10,240 bases of DNA. Source: Candidatus Zixiibacteriota bacterium (GTDB lineage: Bacteria; Zixibacteria; MSB-5A5; GN15; PGXB01). The position numbers and the translations under genes are program-made. How positions within the stretch are numbered: the stretch's first letter is position 1; each line of letters opens with the position of its first letter. The stretch covers positions 1-10,240 of the forward strand of contig JAUVBC010000049.1 in assembly GCA_030591405.1 (NCBI GenBank), written 5' to 3'. The notes under the pieces are model-generated. The model ran no database searches. It was not told the DNA's origin and was given only the letters and a program-made list of their open reading frames with translations. Below are positions 1 to 7,039 of the stretch, piece by piece.

Positions 1-35
1 AGCCGTGCGCTCCTGACAATATACATTTCAATTAA

Positions 36-488
36 TTACCCGTGGATCTTTTTTCCGTTCTGGTCGATTACTTCAACTTCGACATCGAATCCATTACGGA
101 TCGATTGCGTGGCGACACAGAAATCCTCAAACAGCTCCAGACTTTTTTGTCTTCTGTTAATTGTGTTTTCAGATTGATCCAATTCGGCATTGATACTTAC
201 CTTGCTTCCCGAAATCCGCAAGCGGCCTTTTTCACTTCGCGTTACCTGAGTAGTGACGGTTGTTTTCAATATTTTTGTATCGACCCGTGCCTTCTGCAGC
301 GCAAAAAAGAGACTGCCTGAGAGGCAGTAACCAATAGCGGCCGATATCAATCTGGTTGGGTTAGGTCCCTGACCACTGCCGATCGGTTCCGGCTCATCCA
401 TTAGAAGCTCCTTACCATCATCGAATTTTACTTTAAACTCAAAATCGTTTAATTGCTCCATACTTATAGTAAATTGTCCGTCCGCCAT
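36..488 (-). CDS. OsmC-family protein (hydroperoxide-reductase-like fold)
   Basis: A 150-aa protein, the usual size for the OsmC/Ohr family, which reduces organic hydroperoxides in the cytoplasm with a pair of cysteines. The family signature is visible: a DEP stretch (31-33), then GPNP (41-44) leading into the central helix with the first cysteine C55 (AIGYCLS). The second cysteine C124 sits in the FCVATQSIRNG helix, followed by a closing β-strand (FDVEVEV). The C55-C124 spacing is close to that of known family members, so redox activity is plausible, but the exact subfamily and substrate cannot be told. The frame stays open to a GTG two codons upstream. I chose the ATG at 488 because AAGGAG (499-494) lies 5 nt before it and would abut the GTG. 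The gene follows tRNA-Arg on the same strand. Confidence 0.85.
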   Translation of the reverse strand: MADGQFTISMEQLNDFEFKVKFDDGKELLMDEPEPIGSGQGPNPTRLISAAIGYCLSGSLFFALQKARVDTKILKTTVTTQVTRSEKGRLRISGSKVSINAELDQSENTINRRQKSLELFEDFCVATQSIRNGFDVEVEVIDQNGKKIHG

Positions 489-493
489 GATCA

Positions 494-499
494 CTCCTT
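494..499 (-). promoter_or_regulatory. Ribosome binding site deciding the OsmC-family start
   Basis: AAGGAG on the minus strand, 5 nt before the ATG at 488-486. Its last G is also the first base of the alternative GTG start (494-492), which rules that start out. Confidence 0.75.
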
Positions 500-530
500 A
501 ATATTTCATAATTTTGATTCCGATTTAAAA

Positions 531-602
531 TGCCCCCGCCAAGAATCGAACTTGGATCACTGGCTTCGGAGGCCAACGTGCTATCCGTTGCACCACGGGG
601 GC
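531..602 (-). tRNA. tRNA-Arg, anticodon CCG
   Basis: A 72-nt cloverleaf reads on the minus strand. The acceptor stem GCCCCCG/CGGGGGC pairs 7 of 7, the D-stem is GTGC/GCAC, and the anticodon stem TTGGC/GCCAG carries the loop CTCCGAA with anticodon CCG at 569-567. The T-stem CCAAG/CTTGG closes the loop TTCGATT. The discriminator is A, and the D-loop carries an A in the region used for arginine identity. The 3' CCA is not encoded, because TTT follows. It decodes the arginine codon CGG. Confidence 0.95.
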
Positions 603-636
603 AAATAGTTTAATTATTTAATCTAAACTAGAATAA

Positions 637-665
637 AACATACACAGCTTACTGCGCAAAGTCAA
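637..665 (-). promoter_or_regulatory. Probable promoter of tRNA-Arg (and perhaps the OsmC-family gene)
   Basis: On the minus strand, TTGACT (665-660), a 17-nt spacer, then TATGTT (642-637). This resembles a sigma-70 promoter, with 5 of 6 and 4 of 6 consensus matches. Predicted initiation near 630 leaves about 28 nt of leader before the tRNA. No terminator is visible between the tRNA and the OsmC-family gene, so the promoter may serve both. Confidence 0.5.
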
Positions 666-676
666 TTAAAGAATTA

Positions 677-705
677 TTGACTTATTTAGAGTATCTATAT
701 CTATT
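677..705 (+). promoter_or_regulatory. Weak candidate promoter for the ABC transporter operon
   Basis: TTGACT at 677-682 and TCTATT at 700-705 are 17 nt apart, and lie about 55 nt before the permease start. The -10 match is poor, and overlapping AT-rich alternatives such as TATATC at 696-701 exist. Its -35 box lies 11 nt from the -35 box of the divergent tRNA-Arg promoter, so the two would be back to back. Confidence 0.25.
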
Positions 706-751
706 TCAAACTTGTTTTAGGATTTTATCTAATGTACCTTTTACTTTTTAT

Positions 752-756
752 AGGAG
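752..756 (+). promoter_or_regulatory. Ribosome binding site deciding the permease start
   Basis: AGGAG lies 4 nt before the ATG at 761. The same frame is open 28 codons further up to a TTG at 677 that has no comparable site, so 761 is the start used here. Confidence 0.7.
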
Positions 757-760
757 AAAT

Positions 761-1444
761 ATGCTCGATTGGCTGGCCGAACAGATTATTCTTCACTGGG
801 ATATTTTGCAATATCTTATCCCGGCTATCCCTGTAACTGTCTTAATTACTATCTGCTCTTTTTCGCTGGCGATGGTTCTGGGATTGATTATCGGGGTAAT
901 GCGTATTTCAAGCATTAAATTACTCTCGAATTTTGCCTCGATTTATATCAATGTCATTCGTGGTATCCCGCTTTTGGTGCAGATATTTTTTATCTATTTC
1001 GGGTTAGGCAAGTTCCTTAATCTCGACCGTTTCACCGCCGGAGTTCTCGCGGTTGGAATATGCTATTCGGCTTATCTGGCTGAAATATTTCGCTCAGGCA
1101 TCAACGCTATTGCGCGCGGTCAGCATGAGGCGGCTCAGGCATTAGGCATGACCCGCTTCCAGACTTTGAGGCATGTGATAATTCCGCAGTCGCTTCGAAT
1201 TGTTATTCCGCCGATTGCCAACGAATTTATCGCTTCATTAAAAGATTCATCGCTGGTTTCGATTATCGGACTACGAGAGATAACCAGAGCCGGACGGGAG
1301 TATTATTCGCAGTATTTTGTAGATTTTCAGACATGGGTGATGGTGGCACTTATTTATTTAATTATGACTCTAACTCTGTCACGGATTGTAAAATATTTGG
1401 AAAGAATATATGCCGTTGAAGGATTTGGAAGCAAAACCAGATGA
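761..1444 (+). CDS. Polar amino acid ABC transporter permease (HisM/GlnP type)
   Basis: A 227-aa inner-membrane subunit of the polar amino acid uptake family, full length for this family. Hydrophobic segments lie near residues 18-45, 60-83, 92-108 and 192-213, with another around 150-170. The family motif RGIPLLVQIFFIYFG is at 67-81. The cytoplasmic EAA loop that docks the ATPase begins EAAQALGM at 123 and runs through IIPQSLRIVIP to 150. It is the first gene of the operon, and its stop overlaps the ATPase start as ATGA (1441-1444), so translation is probably coupled. No periplasmic substrate-binding protein gene is adjacent in the window, so the substrate cannot be read from context. Glutamine, histidine, arginine or glutamate are typical for the family. 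Confidence 0.92.
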   Translation: MLDWLAEQIILHWDILQYLIPAIPVTVLITICSFSLAMVLGLIIGVMRISSIKLLSNFASIYINVIRGIPLLVQIFFIYFGLGKFLNLDRFTAGVLAVGICYSAYLAEIFRSGINAIARGQHEAAQALGMTRFQTLRHVIIPQSLRIVIPPIANEFIASLKDSSLVSIIGLREITRAGREYYSQYFVDFQTWVMVALIYLIMTLTLSRIVKYLERIYAVEGFGSKTR

Positions 1445-2166
1445 TTATTAAAGTAAAAGATTTAGTCTGCAAATTCGGCGATATTTGCGCCCTTGATGGT
1501 ATTTCACTTGATGTCAAGAAAGGGGAGGTGGTCGTGATAATCGGGCCTTCCGGTTCGGGCAAATCGACCCTGCTGCGATGCCTCAATGCTTTAGAATCTT
1601 TTGAATCCGGCGAAGTGACAATTGATGGAACAAAGGTTGTTAAAGAGAATAAAAGCGTTCATAAAATCAGGCTTGAGGTTGGAATGGTCTTCCAACAATT
1701 CAACCTTTTCCCTCATTTGACCGTTATAGAGAATATAATGTTGGCTCAAAGGATAGTAAGAAAACGAAGTGCCGAAATATCACGACAGAAAGGGATGGAA
1801 CTTCTTGGTTTGGTTGATTTGTCGGACAAAATCGATGCCTACCCGGCGCAGCTTTCCGGCGGGCAGAAACAGCGGGTAGCGATTGCGCGGGCGCTAGCGA
1901 TGGATCCGATGATTATGTTATTTGACGAGGTTACATCTGCCCTTGATCCGGAAATGGTAGGAGAGGTGTTGGAAGTAATAAACAAGCTTGCCGATAAGGG
2001 TATAACAATGTTAATTGCCTCACATGAAATAGGTTTCGCCAGAGAAGTGGCCCACAGAATTATATTTATTGAAGATGGAAAAATTGTTGAGGATGGACCT
2101 CCATCGGTTATTTTGGATAATCCTAAGCAACAACGAACAAAAGATTTTTTAAGTAAGGTATTATGA
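1441..2166 (+). CDS. Polar amino acid ABC transporter ATP-binding protein (GlnQ/HisP type)
   Basis: A 241-aa ATPase, the normal length for GlnQ/HisP proteins, that would power uptake through the preceding permease on the cytoplasmic face. All ATPase motifs are intact: Walker A GPSGSGKST at 35-43, Q-loop with Q85/Q86, signature LSGGQ at 138-142, Walker B ending in D162-E163, D-loop SALD at 166-169, and switch histidine H195. It should therefore be active. Its start overlaps the permease stop and its own stop overlaps the next start (ATGA at 2163-2166). It is thus physically tied to a secreted protease gene, an unusual partner for a transporter ATPase. Confidence 0.95.
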   Translation: MIIKVKDLVCKFGDICALDGISLDVKKGEVVVIIGPSGSGKSTLLRCLNALESFESGEVTIDGTKVVKENKSVHKIRLEVGMVFQQFNLFPHLTVIENIMLAQRIVRKRSAEISRQKGMELLGLVDLSDKIDAYPAQLSGGQKQRVAIARALAMDPMIMLFDEVTSALDPEMVGEVLEVINKLADKGITMLIASHEIGFAREVAHRIIFIEDGKIVEDGPPSVILDNPKQQRTKDFLSKVL

Positions 2167-4160
2167 AAATATTTCTTTTTGTGATATTAAGTATATTCCT
2201 AAGTAATGGAATTGCAGTATTTTCTGCCGAGCAACCTTTGGTAATTGCTGCAAAGACACCCCGTATTAACGTGCAATTGGAAAACAGCTTGCACTCAATT
2301 TCATTAGATGAAAAAATCAAGGTATGGGTCTTTTTTACAGATAAGGGGATATTTGACAATCGAACTTTCAAATCTACCATAGACAATATCCAGCAAAAAG
2401 CTTCGGCAAAAACATTAACTCGCCGGCTGAACCGTACAAAAAAAGCCGAATTGTTTGATTTTTATGATATCCCTGTAAATCAGGATTATATAAATCAATT
2501 GAAAAGTATTGGTGTGGAGATTGTTCGCCAGTCCCGTTGGCTCAACGCTGTTTCTGTTCGGGCAAATAAACATTCGGTTCAATCAATTGCTGATCTTCCT
2601 TTTGTTGCCGAGATAAAACAGGTTGCAACTGGCCGGAGAGAACCTGATAAAGTTGAATTATTGAATAATCTCGAATTGCCGGATGTTTTTAAAACGAATA
2701 CAGTTTTACCTGACTCGGTAATCGAATGGTATGGCAATTCTTTTAATCAGCTCAATTTAACTAAAATTCCAACTCTTCATCAATTTGGATATACCGGCGA
2801 GGGAGTTCGAATTGCTCTTCTGGATGCCGGTTTTGAATTGGGATTCCCGGTTTTTAGTAATTTGAATTTGATTGACCAATATGATTTTGTCGATAATGAT
2901 CCGATTGCAAAAGACGAAAATTCTGCTACCGAAAATAGACATGGAACCTTGGTTCTTTCTACTATCGCCGGGTTTGTCCCCGATAATCTGATTGGGCCGG
3001 CTTATGATGCCGAATTCCTGCTGGCCAGAACCGAATATGTTGGCAGTGAAACCGAAGTGGAAGAGGATAACTGGGTCGCTGCGGCTGAATGGGCTGCCGA
3101 TTTGGAAGCTGATATTATTTCCACTTCCTTGGGATATTTTGATTGGTATGATTATTCAGATATTGATGGCAACACTGCAATTATTACAATTGCCGCTGAT
3201 CTGGCTGTGTCGCGCGGAATAGCTGTTTTTTCATCAGCCGGAAACGAAAGAGCGGGGTTTCACTATATTACTCCTCCTGCTGATGGTGATTCAGTGATAG
3301 CTGTCGGTTCGGTTGACAGCACCGGTATTATTGCAGGCTCTTCCAGCGCCGGACCAACATACGATGGCCGGATAAAACCGGATATAGTCTCAATGGGAGT
3401 CTCTGTTTTTGCAGTTTCCAATACCGGCGGATATGCTTATGTCAGTGGCACATCATTCGCCGCTCCGCTTGCCGCCGGTGCCGGAGCGCTGCTGCTGCAG
3501 ATGTATCCTGATTGGACACCTATCGATTTACGTCAGGCATTGATAGAGTCGGCCGATCGTTATGATAATCCTGACAATTTATATGGATATGGGCTGCCGA
3601 ATGTTTTTAAAGCTTCACAGCTTTTTTATATCGATCCGGTTGACCCGATTATAGTCGTTGCCGGTGATTCTTTAAATTTTACATTTTCAGTAACAGGATT
3701 AATTGATTCAGTGCTTATCCTCTCTGCAGCTAATTTACCAGAAGGAGCTGTTTTTGTGGATAATGGCGATAGAACGGCCACGATTAGATATCTGGCCCCA
3801 ACGAATACTATTGAAAGCAGAATAATTCAGATAACCGCCGAATTTGGAGTCGGGACTTATACTCTTGATGTATCCTTCTCAGTCGTTCCGCAGGCCAAGA
3901 TTGCTGTCGGCCCAAATCCATTTTCAGATTCTTTGGCAATCTTTATTGGGCCCGATGATGGCCGACTTGCAGAAATATCAATCTTTACTGTAAATGGGGA
4001 GAAAGTTTGGAATAATTTTACCGATAATTATAATGAGATAACCGCAACTGTCATTTGGGATTGTGAAAATAATGACGGAACCAAAGTAGCTTCGGGTCCG
4101 TATTTTGTGGTTGTCCATACAGAAAGGTTGACCAGGAAATTTAAAGTATTGAAAAGATAA
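2163..4160 (+). CDS. Secreted S8 subtilisin-like serine peptidase with C-terminal FlgD/T9SS-like domain
   Basis: A 665-aa exported protease. A signal peptide covers about residues 1-22 (hydrophobic core 3-20, ending FSA). A prodomain follows to about 160, beginning with the KVWVFFTDKG strand. The S8 catalytic domain (about 200-487) has Asp221 in LLDAGF, His260 in NRHGT, oxyanion Asn361 in SSAGNE and Ser431 in SGTSFAAP, so the triad is complete. An Ig-like β region (about 490-577) leads into a C-terminal FlgD-like/type-IX-sorting-like module (about 580-665) with VGPNPF, an ISIFTVNGEKVW strand, NNDGTKVASGPYFVVV and the basic tail KFKVLKR. It has only one cysteine (C634). The start overlaps the ATPase stop, with AAGG 4 nt upstream. 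Export across the outer membrane or surface attachment is inferred from the tail. The substrate is unknown. Confidence 0.93.
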   Translation: MKIFLFVILSIFLSNGIAVFSAEQPLVIAAKTPRINVQLENSLHSISLDEKIKVWVFFTDKGIFDNRTFKSTIDNIQQKASAKTLTRRLNRTKKAELFDFYDIPVNQDYINQLKSIGVEIVRQSRWLNAVSVRANKHSVQSIADLPFVAEIKQVATGRREPDKVELLNNLELPDVFKTNTVLPDSVIEWYGNSFNQLNLTKIPTLHQFGYTGEGVRIALLDAGFELGFPVFSNLNLIDQYDFVDNDPIAKDENSATENRHGTLVLSTIAGFVPDNLIGPAYDAEFLLARTEYVGSETEVEEDNWVAAAEWAADLEADIISTSLGYFDWYDYSDIDGNTAIITIAADLAVSRGIAVFSSAGNERAGFHYITPPADGDSVIAVGSVDSTGIIAGSSSAGPTYDGRIKPDIVSMGVSVFAVSNTGGYAYVSGTSFAAPLAAGAGALLLQMYPDWTPIDLRQALIESADRYDNPDNLYGYGLPNVFKASQLFYIDPVDPIIVVAGDSLNFTFSVTGLIDSVLILSAANLPEGAVFVDNGDRTATIRYLAPTNTIESRIIQITAEFGVGTYTLDVSFSVVPQAKIAVGPNPFSDSLAIFIGPDDGRLAEISIFTVNGEKVWNNFTDNYNEITATVIWDCENNDGTKVASGPYFVVVHTERLTRKFKVLKR

Positions 4161-4165
4161 TAATA

Positions 4166-6046
4166 ATGATTGATGCTGCTATTGAGCGAAAACAGACTAC
4201 CAAAGAATCGAAACGTTGTCCCGTTTTTAAAATTGATCTAAAAGGTCATTTTGTAAATATCGACGATCTTACCTCTGATCTGCTTGGTCTTCCGGACGAA
4301 AATCTGTTCGGGCGAAATATAAAAGAATTCCTTGATAAAGATTCTAATAGAAAGCTTATTGAGATTATCCAACATGGAAATCGTTTTAATTCAAGTTATG
4401 AATCAATCGAGTTGGTAATGATTGATAATAATAAAAAGCAGCATAAGCAAAATGCCATTGTTTCTTTGAATTTTATTGCCGGAAATCCTTCTAATTATCA
4501 AGTAATACTAATGGAGTCGAATCAGTTGGATAGTGCAACTGAAAATCAATCCAATTTAGAATTAACATTCAAAAAATTATTTGAATTATCATCAGATTTT
4601 AACCGTAATGCTGATTGGAAGAAGCTGACTGAATTATTGCTTAAAAATATGAAATTTGACCATGTCGGCATTTATAGATATGAAAATTCAGTTCTCTCAT
4701 TACTGACGGATTCATCCAAACAAAAAGGGAAGAACAAAGTCGATTTTTCTATTACCGATGAAAAGCATCTGCAGATAATTGCTGACAACAAGCAAGTAGT
4801 AATCTCTGATAATGAAAATGAATCGATTGAGTACTCTTGTCCATTAATATTCGACAATTCCTGCTGGGGTTTGATAAGATGTTTTGCCAGTGAAGAATCG
4901 ACTGGAATAGAAGAAGAATTGGCACTGGTGACAAGTTATATTGGCCCGGTTTTTGGTGTGTATATCAATAAAAACTCTCAAATGGAAGAAAAGCCAACCG
5001 GACCTGAAACAAATATTTTTGAGATATTAAAAATGTTTGGTTGTACTATTATCAGTATAGACGCAAATAATAACATCCTTTCGACATATTCTGATTTTCC
5101 GGACAAAGATCATATTTTAGCCGGGTGCACCAATGTTACCGATTTGACTGAGCGACTTAGTTCATTTGAGCTTATCGGTTTTTCCGGTAAAGAAAGTGTC
5201 GAGATTAAGTTGTCGGATGAACATCCGGTCGTGTTTCCTGATTTTGGTATGATAAGCAATGAAACGAAATTTTATCTTTATAAGATACTAAACACAAGTG
5301 AACTTTCGGGGGGAGCATCTGATTATACGATTGTAATATTCCCCGAGTTTGACAATTCGATCGGACGCAAAACCAGCGAAAAACTGCTGGGCATGTTTCT
5401 TGAAACAGCAACAGTATTTCTGGAACCGATTGATAAATGTGCAGCCAAGATGGCCGGGCAATTTTATCCGCGACTGAATAAAGATGGCCGTTTCTATCTT
5501 GACAGTATCCAGGATAACTGTCACGTTTTGTACCGAACCGTAAGCAGATTCAGACAATTGTGCGAAATAGTTAACCGAAAAGAAAACCAAACAGAAATAA
5601 ATCTTACTGAAATCATAACTCGGTCTATTAAGGAATTTCAGCGAATTGAAAACGACTTGAAAATCAATCTGGAAAATTCCGGCCAGATATATCTGATGGC
5701 TGACGCGACCAGAATAAGCGAAACGCTTAATGCTGTTTTCGCAGGTTTGATCAGCTATACTGTTTCTGATGATAGTCCGGTTATTAGCATCCAAGTGACA
5801 ACTGATAATGAATATTGTCATCTGCAGATCAGCTCTTCCGGCAAATTGGTAAGCAGCTTTGACGTCAACAATGCACTTGAACCGCTGACTTCAATTAAGG
5901 AGATTCCGTTATCGAAGCTGGTTCTGTTTGAAAATGAACTACCTGTAGCCAGGTTATTAGTTGAGTCAATGGGTGGTGTAATGGAACTTTCCAAAGCAGA
6001 CCAAAATGAACTAACGGCAAAAATCAGTATACCGTCGAAAATGTAA
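4166..6046 (+). CDS. PAS-GAF sensor protein with a degenerate histidine-kinase core (pseudokinase)
   Basis: A 626-aa protein without signal peptide or membrane segments, so probably cytoplasmic. A PAS-like domain spans about 18-118, a GAF-like domain about 130-270, and a second PAS-like region about 285-395. A histidine-kinase-like core follows: helices at about 401-470, then an ATPase-like fold to the end. Aligned by eye, the catalytic positions are lost. The H-box histidine is T416 (proline P421 kept), the N-box asparagine is G527, the G1-box aspartate is S557, and the G2 glycines are E589/E591, while flanking hydrophobic positions and the terminal SMGG (601-604) remain. It is likely a ligand-sensing scaffold, not an active kinase. 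It starts 5 nt after the protease stop in a TAATAATAATG run with no clear ribosome site, which suggests re-initiation. Domain limits are approximate. Confidence 0.75.
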   Translation: MIDAAIERKQTTKESKRCPVFKIDLKGHFVNIDDLTSDLLGLPDENLFGRNIKEFLDKDSNRKLIEIIQHGNRFNSSYESIELVMIDNNKKQHKQNAIVSLNFIAGNPSNYQVILMESNQLDSATENQSNLELTFKKLFELSSDFNRNADWKKLTELLLKNMKFDHVGIYRYENSVLSLLTDSSKQKGKNKVDFSITDEKHLQIIADNKQVVISDNENESIEYSCPLIFDNSCWGLIRCFASEESTGIEEELALVTSYIGPVFGVYINKNSQMEEKPTGPETNIFEILKMFGCTIISIDANNNILSTYSDFPDKDHILAGCTNVTDLTERLSSFELIGFSGKESVEIKLSDEHPVVFPDFGMISNETKFYLYKILNTSELSGGASDYTIVIFPEFDNSIGRKTSEKLLGMFLETATVFLEPIDKCAAKMAGQFYPRLNKDGRFYLDSIQDNCHVLYRTVSRFRQLCEIVNRKENQTEINLTEIITRSIKEFQRIENDLKINLENSGQIYLMADATRISETLNAVFAGLISYTVSDDSPVISIQVTTDNEYCHLQISSSGKLVSSFDVNNALEPLTSIKEIPLSKLVLFENELPVARLLVESMGGVMELSKADQNELTAKISIPSKM

Positions 6047-6057
6047 AATCGAAAAAA

Positions 6058-6498
6058 ATGAGTCAAACAATTAAAATAGATAACCAGCCGACAACTTCCG
6101 AAACAGAACTGCCTGATTATAAAACAGCTATCAAGAAGAGCCGAAAAATAACTCTGACCAGACCGGGGGAGAGTATCTCCACTCAGAATGATAGTACTGA
6201 TATTGCGACTGCTATGGCGGCGACACTTTGTCATGAGATCAATAATCCATTGATGACAATCACTGCTGTGACGGAAGTTTTGTTGAGCAATCATCAAGGG
6301 CTATCTCCTGAAGTTATTGAAAAAATCAATGTTATTGCTGCCTCGGCTGAGCGGATAAAAGATGCGACTCATAAATTAATCAGCCTTGATTCATTAAAGT
6401 ATTGCGAAACCGCCGCGAGTAAGATGATTCTTACCGATAATTCTGACAATAAATCTGAACATCCGGACAGAAAATTGGTTCTGGAAACTTCGGAATAA
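6058..6498 (+). CDS. Stand-alone histidine-kinase dimerization/phospho-acceptor (DHp/HisKA) protein
   Basis: A 146-aa protein that is nearly only the phospho-acceptor domain of a histidine kinase. A polar, probably flexible N-terminus (1-47) precedes helix 1 (about 48-78) with a canonical H-box, LCHEINNPL, whose acceptor would be His59. Helix 2 spans about 84-112. The protein then ends in a polar tail, exactly where the ATP-binding domain would begin, and no such domain is encoded downstream before the tRNA. It lies 11 nt after the pseudokinase gene, which has lost the equivalent histidine, so the two proteins may form one split module (inference). Alternatives are a phosphotransfer protein served by another kinase, or a remnant. 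There is no obvious ribosome site, so the start is less certain. The next in-frame Met, M53, would cut into helix 1. Confidence 0.72.
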   Translation: MSQTIKIDNQPTTSETELPDYKTAIKKSRKITLTRPGESISTQNDSTDIATAMAATLCHEINNPLMTITAVTEVLLSNHQGLSPEVIEKINVIAASAERIKDATHKLISLDSLKYCETAASKMILTDNSDNKSEHPDRKLVLETSE

Positions 6499-6503
6499 TT
6501 TCC

Positions 6504-6531
6504 TTGACATAAATTCTATTGACAATATATT
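6504..6531 (+). promoter_or_regulatory. Strong sigma-70-like promoter of tRNA-Ala
   Basis: TTGACA (6504-6509), a 16-nt spacer and TATATT (6526-6531), with 6 of 6 and 5 of 6 consensus matches. The predicted start near 6538 lies 6 nt before the tRNA. A second perfect TTGACA at 6519-6524 sits inside the spacer but has no good -10 partner at the right distance. Confidence 0.75.
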
Positions 6532-6543
6532 AGTTCATCCTAT

Positions 6544-6616
6544 GGGGCCGTAGTTCAGTTGGGAGAACGCTTGACTGGCAGTCAAGAGGTCAGGGGTTCG
6601 AGCCCCCTCGGCTCCA
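6544..6616 (+). tRNA. tRNA-Ala, anticodon GGC
   Basis: A 73-nt cloverleaf. The acceptor stem GGGGCCG/CGGCTCC contains the G3:U70 wobble, the hallmark identity element for alanine. The D-stem is GTTC/GAAC. The anticodon stem CTTGA/TCAAG closes the loop CTGGCAG with anticodon GGC at 6577-6579. The T-stem AGGGG/CCCCT closes TTCGAGC. The discriminator is A and CCA is not encoded. A short T-run (6617-6621) follows at once. It decodes the alanine codon GCC. Confidence 0.96.
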
Positions 6617-6684
6617 TTTTTATTTACAGTTTTAATAGTCTTTTTTGTACCGGTTTTGATTTTTGTCCTCAAAAATTCCTTATA

Positions 6685-6699
6685 AGTGGTTTCACCACT
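6685..6699 (+). other. Small hairpin downstream of tRNA-Ala
   Basis: AGTGGT, loop TTC, ACCACT: a perfect 6-bp stem followed by ATTTGTT. It could help end the tRNA transcript, but the T-run is weak. Confidence 0.35.
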
Positions 6700-6710
6700 A
6701 TTTGTTACAG

Positions 6711-6746
6711 CAAAATGGGTTCCCTCCTTCGAAGGACAGGTGCTTT
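6711..6746 (+). repeat. Imperfect direct repeat, copy A
   Basis: Starts CAAAATGGG and contains the perfect 12-nt palindrome TCCTTCGAAGGA (6725-6736). It matches copy B at 31 of 36 positions without gaps, 142 nt apart. Confidence 0.7.
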
Positions 6747-6787
6747 TCCGTTTTTTGTTATTTTTCGACAAGGTAGCTCATATTGTG

Positions 6788-6813
6788 TCCGGTTGGTTCT
6801 CAAACCGACCGGA
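6788..6813 (+). other. 11-bp hairpin between the direct repeats
   Basis: TCCGGTTGGTT, loop CTCA, AACCGACCGGA. The stem is 11 bp with a single T·G position. TTTCCCGG follows, which is too poor in T for a classical terminator. Confidence 0.6.
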
Positions 6814-6852
6814 TTTCCCGGTCAATCTGAGGATTAACCGGGCACGGGCCCA

Positions 6853-6888
6853 CAAAATGGTTTTCCTCCTTCAAAGGACAAGTGTTTC
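6853..6888 (+). repeat. Imperfect direct repeat, copy B
   Basis: Starts CAAAATGG and contains TCCTTCAAAGGA (6867-6878), the counterpart of the palindrome in copy A. The single G/A change there breaks the perfect palindrome, but the sequence can still form a 4-5 bp hairpin. Confidence 0.7.
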
Positions 6889-6974
6889 GTCAGCCAAATA
6901 TTTGTCGAAACCGTTTGGGATTTCGGTTTACCAAGAAATTATTGTAAGTTGTACTGTTTCAAATTATTACAATA

Positions 6975-7005
6975 AAAATGGGTTCGTTTTGTCAAAACGG
7001 CCTTT
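6975..7005 (+). other. Hairpin with T-run, sharing the repeat's AAAATGGGTTC start
   Basis: AAAATGGGTTC (6975-6985) equals 11 nt of repeat copy A. It runs into CGTTTT, loop GTC, AAAACG (6985-6999) and then GGCC with five Ts. It could be a degenerate third repeat unit or a weak terminator. Confidence 0.35.
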
Positions 7006-7039
7006 TTGGACAATTTATTTGTAGTAAAATTGTAATTTT

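Noticed and set aside
42..320. A 92-codon plus-strand frame at the left end
   Set aside because: It is the antisense shadow of the OsmC-family gene, which has conserved motifs and a ribosome site.
677..760. An upstream TTG start giving the permease 28 more residues
   Set aside because: The extra stretch overlaps the candidate promoter, lacks a ribosome site and is not part of the family's normal N-terminus. ATG at 761 has AGGAG in place.
5288..5821. A 177-codon minus-strand frame
   Set aside because: It lies wholly inside the sensor gene, whose frame has clear PAS, GAF and kinase-like structure. It has no promoter or ribosome site.
6040..6060. A frameshift splitting one histidine kinase into the 626-aa and 146-aa proteins
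   Set aside because: The phospho-acceptor domain lies after the ATPase-like fold, the reverse of a normal kinase. The first protein already has its own degenerate acceptor region, and it ends at a natural place (KISIPSKM).
6535..6771. A 78-codon minus-strand frame over tRNA-Ala
   Set aside because: It is the antisense of the tRNA, containing the EGARTPDLLTASQ-type phrase typical of false genes over tRNAs, and has no ribosome site.
6711..6888. A CRISPR array
   Set aside because: Only two imperfect repeat copies, 142 nt apart, with no regular spacers and no cas genes.
6763..6910. A long-range 9-bp stem, TTTCGACAA (6763-6771) with TTGTCGAAA (6902-6910)
   Set aside because: The arms are far apart, short and AT-rich. 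Chance is a sufficient explanation without conservation data.
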